Shown here in pieces: positions 53,346 through 63,779 of a stretch of 64,000 nucleotides of DNA. Within the stretch, counting starts at the first letter, position 1; every line of letters begins with the position of its first letter. A program made the translations under genes and the position numbers. Origin of the DNA: Micrasema longulum (taxonomy: Eukaryota > Arthropoda > Insecta > Trichoptera > Brachycentridae); contig JAGVSM010002775.1 of NCBI GenBank assembly GCA_022494885.1, forward strand, positions 1-64,000. The letters run 5' to 3'. The notes beneath the pieces are model-generated. The model was not told the DNA's origin. It did not search any database and saw nothing but the letters and a program-made list of their open reading frames with translations.

Positions 53346-53634
53346 TTTTACATTTTGTAATATTTTTACACAACCATTTACATTTCCACTGAAAAAATGT
53401 TCGTTGTGTGAATTTTGGTAAAATCGCGCTTTATTTAGAAAATAAATACACCTACTTTAAATTTCGACAGTCAATTTCCTTTATAAAATATTCCAATCGT
53501 GAGTGTGCGAGACATCTATTATTGTTGATTCAAAACATTTTCGTAGCATTTATTTGAAGTATTAAGTAGGTAGGAAAGTTGAATTTTTATAACATCGCAT
53601 TTTCCCAACAGATCTCTCAACATATCAGTTTAAG

Positions 53635-53905
53635 GTCCAAATATTTGTAGACAAAAATATGTAATGTCATCGCCAGATATGAATGCCTACACTCACATAG
53701 TGACCGCAACGTAAGATATGTGTTAACGTAAGGCAGACTTTACTAAATTGTAAAGATTTTGCCAAGATTAGCCGATATTTTAAAAGAGAAAACGTAAATG
53801 TTATACCTTTCAAAGATTATGCTTAGTAGTCAATTAAACCATCCAATGACCGTTCCTAAGCCCTGTAATTTTTCTGCGTAGACTGCTTCCATACCCTGTT
53901 TAAGA
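53635..53905 (+). repeat. Family A, degenerate copy
   Basis: GTCCAAATATTTGTAGAC resembles the inverted terminal block, and TTAAACCATCCAATGACCG with TAAGCCCTGTAA resembles the core. The middle is not alignable by eye. Confidence 0.45.
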
Positions 53906-53929
53906 GATTATCTAGTTTTGTTAAAATGT

Positions 53930-54137
53930 CAGCCTCGTGATGTAATGGTCAGCGCGTTTGCCTACCATGCTAGAGGTCTCGGGTTCGATTCCCGACATGG
54001 TTGACTGGTACCTGAAGCGTAAGACTGATCGTCTTACCTTCATATAACGAAAATGATCAAGATACGCTGCGATTGGTGTACCAATGCAGTGCCTTATACA
54101 CCATTAGGTGCGGAAAGGTAGTAATGATGATGTTAAA
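53930..54137 (+). mobile_element. SINE family S1, copy with internal deletion
   Basis: Clear head: CCTCGTGATGTAATGGTCAG, CATGCTAGAGGTCTC, B box GGGTTCGATTCCCGACATGG. The next 55 or so bases of other copies are missing; it resumes at GACTGGTACCTGAAGCG and ends GGAAAGGTAGTAATGATGATG. Confidence 0.9.
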
Positions 54138-54426
54138 ATGCAAAGCATTATAAACTTAATGAAAAAATCAGCTTTCGCGATGGTTCTGACATTTCAAGCG
54201 AATGGACATCAAAACAACAGCATAAATTCATAATTCTTTTTTGTGAAGCAATATTGTTTCATTCGATTATTTATTTTTAAATTAATTCTTTATTTTTTTA
54301 CAATAAATTTATTTTACATTTTTAGGTTTATGTAAAATATTTTAACGTTATTAGTACTTCTTTGTGTTTATTTTTAATTTTAATAGTTATAATTTATCAT
54401 GAATATGAGATTATGTTTGTTAATTC

Positions 54427-54800
54427 AATAATGTTTGAGTATGTCCAATTGCTTGCAGACTGGCTGATTATGCAAGCATTTGGACATACTTAAAAATTGT
54501 TGAATTTACTTACCTGGTAAAAGAAGAAGAATAAAAATTGAAAAATTGTTTTCAAGCGTTGCCTAAAAGTGATTTGGTTCAGCCGGATGAATCTCACCCA
54601 CGTGATAAAGGCTCTTTTACTTAACAAAAGTCAACAGATAGAAGAGTTGAGGAAATGTGGATGTTTAAACATAGCCAGAATGGTAAATGTGGCACAGTGT
54701 GTAAAGTGGCCACTTAAACCAGCTAATGACAGGCCATGTGCCCTGTAAATGCCTAGACTTCCATATTCCCTTCTCAAAAATGTTTTCCCCTTTCTGTTGA
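54427..54800 (+). repeat. Interspersed family A, copy 7, hairpin at its front
   Basis: It starts with an inverted pair GTATGTCCAATTGCTTGC / GCAAGCATTTGGACATAC (54439-54490) made of the terminal block in both orientations. The usual body follows: AAGCGTTGCCTAAAAG, GTAAAGTGGCCACTTAAACC, ATGCCTAGACTTCCATATTC. Confidence 0.88.
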
Positions 54801-54934
54801 AATAAGTTTAAATATGTTTGTTAATATTTTGATTATTTTGTTGTAATTTTTCTAGTTTTAAGTTCTATCTTCCTTCTAATATTTTACTGTAAGTTTCTTT
54901 TTTCTGTTAAATAGGCGCTATCACGTTTTGATGG

Positions 54935-55172
54935 GTTTTTCAAACTTACAAACGGACAAAATTATAGGAAGTGGACACCCAGAATAATAAAGTGGAGACC
55001 ATGAGCAAACAAAAGAAGTGTTGGAAGGCCACAGAAAATATGTCGACGACATTGCCTTTATTGCCAGTAAAACGTGGATGATGACAATGGGTGATAGGAA
55101 GGAATGGAGATGTTTGGAAGAGGCCTTTATCCAGCAGTGGAGAGAATAAGGCTGAAGAAGAAGAAGAAATAA
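54935..55172 (+). mobile_element. RTE-like LINE C-terminal fragment
   Basis: Across frames: RKWTPRIIKWRP, KRSVGRPQK, then VDDIAFIASKTWMMTMGDRK and EWRCLEEAFIQQWRE followed by a stop. This is the 'GRP..RW.DDI...AG..W...A.DR..W..LEEAF.QQW' ending of RTE/BovB-type endonuclease-reverse transcriptases. The tail is GCTGAAGAAGAAGAAGAAAT. Frameshifts make it dead. Confidence 0.8.
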
Positions 55173-55230
55173 TATGTTACTGTTGTTATTGGCTTAGGCC
55201 GTTCATATAATAAAACCTTTTTTTCTGGTT

Positions 55231-56774
55231 CCGTCAAACATCACAATTTTGCCTAGCCATGGCAACTTTGCCCACTGCCGAAATCCTTTACAAAATCAAG
55301 TTTTAAAGTAAGAAAAGTTACTAGTATCATAAAAATTACATTAGGTATGTATATTATAACAGTTCCAAAGCAAAACTAAATATTTAGTTTACCTCCAGCT
55401 TCAGTTGATCATTGGAAATTTGAAGTTAAACTTGAAGGTCTGTTTGTGTAAATCTACAAAAATTGTCGAAACTTTTGTTGTTGCGGAGTTTGTGTTGAAA
55501 GGAGGCAAGTAAGTTTTATATATTTCATTGCATACATAATAAAGACGCTATAGAACGTATTTTTGTATATCTATTTAAACAAACACAATAGATATTTAAG
55601 TGGGCAAAATTGTCTTAGATTTCTTAGCTAGTGTTTTGACAATTTTGCCCACGTCTAGGGTTGTTGCTACATACTACATTGAAAAAACATTATCCAAGAG
55701 TGTAGAAAAAAACAAATTAGAAAATATAAAAGAAAATGAAGTAAATGGCAAAAACATGATTTTAAACGAGGTGACAGGATGTTTTGTTCCAGTAATTTTG
55801 TTTCTGTAATCTTGCGTCAAGGTTTTCATAAATTCAATGTAAATCTTAAAAACTGCAAGATTGAGTCATTGTCTGCGAGTAAATTAAAAATTGTCATACA
55901 AAAACCAATTTTAATTTTTACCATTCAAAAATAATGTAAGAATATCCGACTATATTTTAGAAGGTTTTATTTATTAAATTGGCCAGCTTTTTGTGAAATT
56001 ATGAAGACTTATCATTTATTTTAAATGTTTTTTGTACAAATATTTTTAACAGTCTAAAGACGAAAATAAAACATACAAAATATTATGATTTCTGTACATA
56101 AATACAATTTCAAAGTATATGTAATCTAGCAAATAATTGCACTGCTGTACAATAAAAATAAAGGTTGTTTTTTTTTCTACATACACATTTAAAGAAAAAT
56201 CCTTTTGGGGTAAGCTCCCTTAATTATGAAAATCGCATCAGAACTGAAATGGTTTGTAAAAATAAAAATTTGCTTATGCATAGTCAAACACCGACAAATT
56301 AAAAGGATTAGAGATAAACTCCTTTGGTTTTGTTAAAAATCCAATTATGTGCCAACCCTGGTCCACAAATCCACATTGTATAGAAAAATTGAGGAAATAG
56401 TTGACAATTTTGCCCACCGGTTTTTTCATTGATTTTATAATGGTGGTGCCTCAATGATGCTATTGTTTAAAAATAAACAGTTTTTTCGCCTAAAAAGTAG
56501 TCATAAACCGTATAATAAGGATGATAAAACCAGAAATAACAGTTAATTACCAAGTGGGCAAAATTGTCAACAAGAGGAGATAATTTTGCCCAGCATGTTG
56601 TCTTCTAAAATTGCATAAATAAATGAAAAGCAAACGTTTTCTACTCGTAAAAATGCTCAAAATAATTAGTATCACTATTCAACAAAATATATAAGAGTAG
56701 GAGTAGTCCTATACAAAAAAATCATGATATTGTAAAAGTTTGTTAAAACTGGGCAAAATTGTCACGTTTGACGG
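55231..56774. mobile_element. 1.5-kb TIR DNA transposon with iterated 15-bp motifs
   Basis: The left end CCGTCAAACATCACAATTTT (then GCCTAG) and the reverse of the right end CCGTCAAACGTGACAATTTT (then GCCCAG) agree at 23 of 26 bases, so the ends are terminal inverted repeats. The motif GACAATTTTGCCCAC or a close variant occurs eight times: + orientation at about 55243, 55263, 55638, 56403, 56579; reverse at 55600, 56554, 56749. 55600-55614 and 55638-55652 form a perfect 15-bp inverted pair. There is no transposase; the frame 55600-55809 has no known motif. I infer a non-autonomous element with multiple transposase-binding sites. Confidence 0.75.
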
Positions 56775-56828
56775 TAATCATGTTTCAGTTACCTTCGATT
56801 TTTTTTCCATTTAAAAAAAATATTAAGT

Positions 56829-57094
56829 CGGTCTCGTGGTGTAATGGTCAGCGCATTTGCCTACCATGCAAGAGGTCTCGGGTTCGATTCCCGACATGGT
56901 TGATATGAAATATTACATAAATAGGGTGTTTTTACACTAGAATATTTCATAGTCCGTAGACTGTTACATGAAGCGTAAAACTGATCACCTTACCCTTATG
57001 TAATAGAAAAGATCAAGATACGCTGCGATTGGTGTACCAATGCAGTGCCCTATGCACCATTAGGTGCTGGAAGGGAATGATGATGTAAAATTGA
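56829..57094 (+). mobile_element. SINE family S1, best full-length copy with TSD
   Basis: Head: GGTCTCGTGGTGTAATGGTC (A box), ACCATGCAAGAGGTC, GGGTTCGATTCCCGACATGG (B box). Body: GGGTGTTTTTACACTAGAAT, CACCTTACCCTTATG, CGCTGCGATTGGTGTACC, TGCACCATTAGGTGCTGG; end GGGAATGATGATG. ATTAAGT occurs at 56822-56828 and 57095-57101, a 7-bp target duplication. The internal promoter would be pol III. Confidence 0.93.
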
Positions 57095-57104
57095 ATTAAG
57101 TGAC

Positions 57105-57515
57105 TTCGCTTTCTTTCTAAATAGGAGTCTGATTTTTACTTTTTTTCTAATAATAATGTTTAAATTAAAATCGATTATTACTTCCATTTTTTTTAATTTT
57201 TTTAATTAACCATGAACAATTTTAAACGTATATCTATTTGTTATATTAAATCGATAATAAAAACAAACCATTACGCTGTTTCGCCGTAGGAGTAGGCAGA
57301 AAGGATAAAATACCATATTACTCTATGTTCTTATTTTGTATAATCTTGTATAGAGGTTGTTCTGTGCTTTAACCCACAACTGTAATTGACTCCTCTAGCC
57401 TGTTGGTGGTGCAAAAAAAATAAAAAATAAAAATATTGTAGTAACTAAAATATTTTTCCTAGCTTTAATTTTCTTTAGCACTATTTCATTTTAATTGTTC
57501 CTGCATATATTATAT
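57105..57515. other. AT-rich DNA with a LINE tail fragment
   Basis: 57268-57330 (CCATTACGCTGTTTCGCCG, GTAGGAGTAGGCAGAAAGG) is a reversed 3' end of the LINE family at 29227 and 32390. The rest is unremarkable. Confidence 0.5.
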
Positions 57516-57522
57516 ATGTATA

Positions 57523-58311
57523 CTTATAATTAAGAATAGCACAGAAACCGCATACGAGCATCAAACAGAAGGCAACTAAACTACTCATAAATGAGTACTT
57601 TTACGTTTTGACCCATTAGTTTATTTGCAGACATCGCTCAGTACGCAACTACTGATTTAAACTCAACTATAGTGTATAGAAATACTGCTAGGATCTTAAA
57701 GAAACAGGATGGGATCACATTTCATGCGTAATAAGCAAATGAATGCGAATGTCGCAAATAAATGACTTAAAAAAATATTTTTTTATCTGTCAGATTGTCG
57801 AAGAAAACTTAATGATTATTTCATTAGTGTTGCCAGGATAGTAAATTTTTTGACCCTACTTTGCTTATCTAAAAAAAAGATTAAAAAAATGGACCTCGGA
57901 TTAAACAACTCTGTGGTGGACATATGACCGACATTATCTTTAAAACATCAAAAATTATTCAAGATGATATGAAAATATCCCTTTTATGTAAAATAAAATT
58001 TGTTTTATATTTTAAATTCAAAGTTCACTTATTCAATTACTCTTTCTAAATGACCCTTTGCTTATCTACTTTGTTGTGTTAATCAATATTTCCGCGTGCA
58101 CAAATAAAATTTTAGAGAAATTAACAGATTGCTTTTTTTTTTAACCTAACATTTGTGTTATGATTATATTTTTTCCCATCGTGCAACATTACGCAGCATC
58201 GTTACGAATGCGCGCGGCAAAAGTATTGCATAGGGGGGGGGGATTTTTGGACACAGTCCGATGTATTCAAAAATGTTTCTACGCTTCTTATGGACTATTT
58301 TTAATTCTATG
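57523..58311 (+). mobile_element. TIR element family E, full-length copy with 8-bp TSD
   Basis: 789 bases. The ends CTTATAATTAAGAATAG and (reverse) CATAGAATTAAAAATAGTCC are inverted repeats. The direct repeat TATGTATA lies immediately outside both ends (57515-57522 and 58312-58319). An 8-bp duplication is the length expected for hAT or P superfamily elements. No transposase; partial copies are at 19347-19852 and 31238-31702. The small frames inside are by-products. Confidence 0.9.
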
Positions 58312-58344
58312 TATGTATACATAAAAATACGAAATTTCAAAAAT

Positions 58345-58560
58345 TTTTTAAGCATTTCCAAATGTTTGCAGACAGATTGGATTTCCTCCCTATGGAGTAA
58401 TTCAGATCTAAATTTGTTGCAACAGAGGTTGAAGAGAAGGTTACACAGTATTTAAAGTGGCCACTTAAACCAGCCAACGACGAGTCATGAGCCTTGTAAA
58501 TGCCTAGATTTTCACATTCCCTTCTCAAAAATGTTTTCTCTCTGTTGCAACAAAGTTAAG
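58345..58560 (+). repeat. Family A, rearranged copy with inverted front
   Basis: 58350-58440 carries the terminal part in inverted orientation (CCAAATGTTTGCAGACAG, TTGCAACAGAGGTTGAAGAG). It switches directly to the forward core (TAAAGTGGCCACTTAAACC, CAACGACGAGTCATGAGCC, CTCTGTTGCAACAAAG). The two ends are thus inverted repeats of each other. Confidence 0.8.
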
Positions 58561-58614
58561 GCGACATGTATTTACAGTTGTTAAATGGACTAATGAAAAT
58601 CAAATAAACGATTT

Positions 58615-58803
58615 TTTTTTTAATATTCGCGTTCCTACGATTAACCCAAATATTTTTATTTTGCGGCCATTTTTCAAAAAAAATCCTGTCACAAATATTC
58701 GTGTTAAAAATGGGAAACAAATTGTAATCGAATGGGGTTTGAACCTTGAATCTGCTGATTCATAGCCCCTTGAAACTAGCCACGGGACCACAAACCGTAT
58801 CGA
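58615..58803 (-). mobile_element. SINE family S2, diverged copy
   Basis: Reverse head with TTTGTGGTCCCGTGGCTAG and a B-box remnant GGTTCAAACCCCATTC; A-rich tail at 58611-58622 (as T on +). More diverged than the 35.1-kb copy. Confidence 0.75.
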
Positions 58804-59001
58804 TATGTGCATACAGACCTCGCTTCCTCTACATTTATACATCTACTCATTTGCGCACGCTGATTATTCCGATTTTCGACTTGTCCTTCATCAAGTGTTA
58901 TTCTTCAATTATTGATTAAAAGATAACAAAACAGATTTGTTATTCATTTCTTACTGGATACCAGCTAGACATGAAAATAGAGGAGTTTTGTATTTTGTGA
59001 T

Positions 59002-59190
59002 CTCCGTCAACCCCTATGAAGAAACGGTGTGCTGATCTGTTTGTTTTTATTAAGCTAAATATTTTAATTTGGGGGCGCTTTTAAGTAACCGTGTGAGAAA
59101 ATGGTAATCAAATTACATGGGGTAGAACGATTTCGAATCTTAGATGTTTGATTCGTGACAGTACCACGGGACCACACGCCGGTTCCTATC
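59002..59190. mobile_element. LINE tail scrap and S2-like SINE remnant
   Basis: 59002-59039 (+) CTCCGTCAACCCCTATGAAG then AAACGGTGTGCTGATC resembles the 3' end of the 29.2-kb LINE. 59050-59190 (-) resembles S2 (GGCGTGTGGTCCCGTGGTAC head, ATTTAGCTTA end). Confidence 0.5.
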
Positions 59191-59399
59191 AAATATTGTC
59201 ATAACTCATTATTTCCGATAATTCTAAGGAATGTACATTTAAATTTAATGTAAGAATTGTTATATATTTAATATTGTACAATAATGCATTTCATGAATCA
59301 CGAAATTCGTTTAGATATGAATAAATTTCAATATATTGGTAAACGAGTACGGTTCTTATTTTGTATTTCTTATAGGGGACCTATTTAAAGAATTCTAAT

Positions 59400-59770
59400 T
59401 TTCTATTCCCGTTCATCCGTTTGTCGTGAATTTAGAATGAAGTCTCGTTCCGCGCGCCGCCATCTTGAATGGCAATGATGTGCCATTCGGTTCCATAATC
59501 TAACAAACGTCAAACGAGTTGGGTAATTTGGCCGCCATATTGGAGGGGGACGGTGTGCCCGTGTCGCGCCGCATGCTGTTCGCTTCCACAATCTAACTTC
59601 ACCTACTTCAGTTCAGTCAGTTAATGGCGTCCGTTGGCGCCGTGCTATGCTCGGCTAGCGGTAACTGGCTTAGTGCTTATCGATCGTGACAATTCGTACT
59701 GTAAATATATTTCGTCGCGAGCGGATATATGTATATTTGATCGTTTGTCTTGTATATTCAAAGTGTCAAA
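59400..59770 (+). promoter_or_regulatory. Promoter and 5' UTR with two YY1/PHO-type motifs
   Basis: GC and CpG content rise sharply here. GCCGCCATCTTG at 59456-59467 is an exact YY1/Pleiohomeotic-type site (reverse CAAGATGGCGGC); GCCGCCATATTGG at 59531-59543 is a second near-match. TTCAGTCAGTT at 59612-59622 contains TCAGT, the arthropod initiator form. No TATA box in a convincing position. The layout fits a TATA-less housekeeping promoter driving the exon at 59771. The transcription start is inferred. Confidence 0.6.
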
Positions 59771-59863
59771 ATGAGACGGAACTTCAAGATTATTTTAGTG
59801 TTTGTCGCTATTTGGATTTTCGCACTGCTGTGCTTTACGCAGATTCCTTCGGGACCATCTAAG
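59771..59863 (+). CDS. First coding exon of a type II membrane protein, probably a Golgi glycosyltransferase
   Basis: The exon encodes 31 residues: MRRNFKIILVFVAIWIFALL, then CFTQIPSGPSK. A basic N terminus (Arg2, Arg3, Lys6) precedes a hydrophobic stretch at residues 7-22, then a Pro/Ser/Gly stem: a type II signal anchor, as in Golgi-resident enzymes. The start is supported by the insect-type context TCAAAATG and an in-frame TGA at 59738-59740. The codon AAG is followed by GTTTGT, a plausible 5' splice site, and the frame meets a stop soon after, so the coding part ends here in phase 0. The pattern MRR....L.F...W resembles the start of GALNT2/Pgant2 polypeptide GalNAc-transferases, which begin mucin-type O-glycosylation. 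That assignment is inference from a short segment; another Golgi transferase is possible. No further exon is visible in the window. Confidence 0.65.
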
Positions 59864-61459
59864 GTTTGTTTTGAAAGATAATAACCCCCTTTTTAGTTTC
59901 CTCGTTCGCGCAAAATAATCAATAAACGTTATTCTGTTTCAGTTAGGATTTTTTTTGAAATGTTTAATTCATAAGATGAAATTAATATCGTATCCTAAGA
60001 ACATGAATTTATTTTAATCACAAAAATAATTACTCGCGATAGTTCGCAAATAATAAGCGATTTATTTATAGCAATCTTACGTACATAGCTAATAGTTAAC
60101 TATAAATATATTGTATTTCAATTGATGTCATTACCTGAGTTATCTGTATCATATTGACAAATGAACATGTATTTTTAAAAGCTTAAAATGCCTATCAGAA
60201 TCTAACAAGAGACTATTTGATGTTTAATAATATATATAAGTGCACGTTAATTTTTTTAATTGCTGGTTTGGAAGGTAAATTATTTCTCGATTTAGAATTT
60301 AAATATGAAGTCCATTTGAAAAAGGCGGTGTTGAAAGAAATAAATACAAGTTAATCTATTTTTAAGCATTGCAGTTGAATGGGGGATATTAATGGGGTGA
60401 GTTCACGTGGGGATGAATCGTAGCAATGCGGTACATGTGCTTTTTGGGGGTTGGTCCTTACTGTATCTAGTCCATATACATTGTTCTTATTTATAAAATA
60501 CTATAAACCATAAACTTTCATTTTATTAAATAAATGACTTAATAATTTAGTCCTTACAAACTAATCAATATTAATTTTGTTATCAAGTGACTATTAAAAA
60601 AAAGTTGTTTAGCATGTGAAAAATCACAAGTACACATTGCGTAAACAACTACACAAAAAACATTCAAATTAGTTCAATTTCTCGGTAGAAGTGCGTTGTA
60701 AATTATGAAATAAAATAAATTATTATTGACTCAGTGCCATTTGGATATAAATCCCTTCATCAATTAAAATTAATTACGCAACTAGATAGTTGTATATAAA
60801 TCGTAGATACGATTTATAGGTTATACAAAATAATGTGATAAATAAAATGTCAAGTTTAAAAAAATAGTTACCAATTAAATTGATCGTGTCTGTATGAATA
60901 AATTATGAATGTATTAAATTTGTATGATCATAGATTTTATTCATGATATTTAAGTTTATGTGAGTACTTTAATTATTAAACTATTTTACGTTCCCATGCT
61001 TTAAAAATACATGCGTTATTGAACGTACTTTTTAATATTATTCATTATCTCGACAATCTTTCTCTTAATGTCTCCATTTTTGCATGAATTTTATTCCGTA
61101 TTTCATAATATATTTTCAAGAAAACAATAGTCACCTTTAATTACGTTTTTTTAAATACGCCACGCTTTTAACTGTTCGTAGTTATTAACTGTATGATCCA
61201 ATTTTGTACAATTTTCTCACGGTGGGGAGGTAAATGAATTAAAAATAATAATTAATAATGTAAGTATATATATAGTGAACTTAAATAAGTATTTCCAAAA
61301 AGGAAAATACTGTTATTTTCTAACTTGTTTAATAAAAAATCTTGACTTTTTTTATATGTAAACATTTTGTGATATTTTTTAGCATTATAACAATGTACGA
61401 TTGGTACTACAATGTACGATTGGTACAAATGTCGAGATCCGTGCATTATGTAAAGGCTG

Positions 61460-61672
61460 TAAGTATTATCGACAAAATCAAAAAAAGTTATTCTGCGTCT
61501 GTTTGGACATGAAATACGAATGGATGGTGAAAGACGAACTAAAAAGATTTAAAATGCAAATGTTGATGGATGCATAAAACGAGAAAGACTGAGAATGACG
61601 CGACATGACCAAATACTTGAAGATGGATATGCAGAAAGGATAAATTTAAAAAATCTACATTATTTCCATGTT
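61460..61672 (+). mobile_element. LINE C-terminal scrap
   Basis: Conceptual reading: MDGERRTK, then NANVDGCIKRERLRMTRHDQ and ILEDGYAERINLKNL. The order matches WFGHVERMDDERMVKQ..., NGNERLGRPRKTWHDQINQNL of the LINE at 32390, at low similarity. Frame breaks are present. Confidence 0.5.
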
Positions 61673-61964
61673 TGTTATTTTGGAGCCGTAAAAATGTGAG
61701 TGCTTACCGTAGTTTGAACTGCGCGAATCAACAGAAAGACAGTTTTCCTCGTTCCACGTTGTCTCACAAAAAAAATACAATTCAAGAATTCGGTCAAAAT
61801 CATTAATTTACATTTTGAATGACATAACTAAATCCAATATTTTCCTTCCATCGCTAATGAGCAATAATTTTAACTAATTAATTTTTCGTTTATAGTGATT
61901 TTTATCATTTTAATGAATACAGCGTGTAAGTTGCGATGAATATTGAATACAAATCAGTATCTTA

Positions 61965-62785
61965 GAGGATAAAACACGAGAGTCCACTTTTTGCCGCTGT
62001 GAAGTTAAAAGTGAAGAAATTATCGCAAGAAGCTATTTTATGCCTGAATAAAACACCGAAGTCCACTTTCGTCGTAAAAATGCTTTTTTATCTCTGAAAT
62101 CTGAAGTCCACTTTGTTTTAATGCAAAAAACATCAGTTGTCCCAGATATGCTCTTTTATCAACAAAATAATCATTATTTTTATATATTTATTTATTTTAC
62201 GGACTTATGCAGTCCATTCCAACGATGGTATATACGATTTCTTATAATATATACAGACGCTAATAAAATAAAATACATCTAAATAAAATTAAAGCTACGA
62301 CAAAAAAATAAAAATTACTACCTCAAGACAAGATCCGGTCTATCTTAGTGATTTTTTTAATCTCTTACACCAAAAAAGTCCAGAACCTGTCTCCAGTTTA
62401 CAATACGACACAATCGGGACATTGGTGCGTGCAAGCCATAGTTTGTGCTGTGTTGATCGAGGATCAGCACATTATTATTTCGCAACCGGCGGATTGGAAC
62501 ATTGAATGACACTTGTTCCAGAAACGATGGTACATCAATTAAGCCATTCAGTAAATTAAACATAAATATGGAGTCAATGTTATTTCTACGTTTTTGTAGA
62601 CTTGAGAGTTCTTTATAGATTGAAATGATTTCATTTGGTTCAAAAGTTATCACGTTTTGGAAATCGCACAATCACAAAATCTTGTTTCCTGAACATTTTG
62701 TTGGACACGCCAGTGCATTAATAAATACATCAATTATAAAAGAACAAATAAATAAACAAATGTGACTCCCATCGCTAAAGGTACA
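61965..62785 (+). repeat. Interspersed family B, copy split by a LINE
   Basis: 61965-62178 matches the first half (GAGTCCACTTTTTGCC, AAAAACATCAGTTGTCCCAG) and 62592-62785 the second half (ATTTCATTTGGTTCAAAAG, GAAATCGCACAATCACAAAA, TGTGACTCCC). A Jockey-like LINE tail lies between them, and a further insertion of about 60 bases near 62705-62760 ends in AAATAAATAAACAAA. Confidence 0.82.
62180..62592 (-). mobile_element. Jockey-like LINE tail inserted in family B
   Basis: The minus strand encodes LSSLQKRRNNIDSIFMFNLL, NGLIDVPSFLEQVSFNVPI, RRLRNNNVLILDQ and MSRLCRIVNWRQVLDFF, colinear with 36860-37550. The 3' UTR (62180-62330) has TGCAGTCCATTCCAACG. The open frame 62357-62671 extends 5' of the LINE into family B (residues MCDFQNVITFEPNE), so that frame is a chance fusion. 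Confidence 0.88.
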
Positions 62786-62789
62786 GATA

Positions 62790-63235
62790 TTATGGAATGT
62801 GTGTTTTAGTTTCCTTATCATTTTTCCGCTAGTACGAGTTTCAAACTGTGCTTTGAAAATTTTTAGTGAACCAAATTAATCTTATTAAATTAATCAATTA
62901 CTTAAAATGAAATAAGTAGCACTGTCGCGTTATTCATTTGTCTTCTTTCTTTAAAGGTTATTTTATTAGTAAACTCCTCAATAGAATCCTTTCGTCTTCC
63001 TATCTCATCCTAATTCTAAGCTTTCCTTATCCTTTACACCCCCCAACGTCTTGGGAACGTAATTATTGTTTCGTAACTAGTTTTTTTTGTTCATTAGTAT
63101 GTTTACAAATAGTGTTGTACAGTTGTGAAAAACTTTAATTCGACTCATACATTTCTATTATTATGTGAATTGTTATTATGTAAATATTATTGCACAAGTG
63201 TCGAAAATATAAATATATATAAAATATTAAGAATT
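62790..63235. other. Intergenic/intronic DNA, nothing recognised
   Basis: The + frame 62938-63138 is Leu/Ser/Phe-rich without a domain. Confidence 0.4.
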
Positions 63236-63236
63236 A

Positions 63237-63662
63237 GAGATAAAATAAAATAAAATAAGATAAAATAAGACTTTATTATTGAAACTAAGTACAAGACAAA
63301 AAAGTATGTTTTAAGACGCGCATTTTAAATGTTAGTTTTTTACAATCAAATGGATCAATAAGGGGAAATTTCAAATCATATTCACGAGCAAAACGTATAA
63401 GTGGAGAGTTCTGGGCATAGTTCGTACGAACTGCTGGCACATGATATAGAGAGCTCGACGTGTGACGGGTGCGGTAGCCGGGGACATTTAATGATAACTC
63501 CGACATAAGAGCCGGACTATCAAGGCGTCCACTAAGTATGTCATGAAGCACCCCCCCCTGTTTAATAGTAGACGGCGATCTTATAAAGTAAGCAAGTGGT
63601 GCTTTTTGCAGGAAGACATATAATTGAGATCGGTATTCCTGCATCTCCAGTTACGTTGAAAT
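63237..63662 (-). mobile_element. Jockey-like LINE C-terminal fragment, second family
   Basis: The frame 63285-63644 encodes KQGGVLHDILSGRLDSPAL, MSELSLNVPGYRTRH, LYHVPAVRTNYAQNSPLIRF and AREYD. This matches the 'L..ILNG..DSP.LL..I...VP..R.R......P..RTNY..NSP..R' ending of Jockey-clade LINEs. It differs from the 62.2-kb family. The 3' tail is (AAAAT)n with AAGAC at 63240-63272. The upstream part is missing, so it is strongly 5' truncated. Confidence 0.85.
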
Positions 63663-63779
63663 TCCACTCTAGTTAATAAACCTGTTGTTTTTCCAAATAA
63701 ATAAAACAAAATAAATTTAAGAAATAAAAAATATTGATTTTTAAGATCTCTAAGTACCTAATAAAATTGATATTAGAAT

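Noticed and set aside
59403..59591. Minus-strand open frame in GC-rich DNA
   Set aside because: Lies across the promoter region; the openness is explained by GC-rich composition and it has no domain.
62590..62671. N-terminal extension of the LINE frame as a real protein part
   Set aside because: This part is family B repeat sequence, shown by the uninterrupted copy at 9899-10272.
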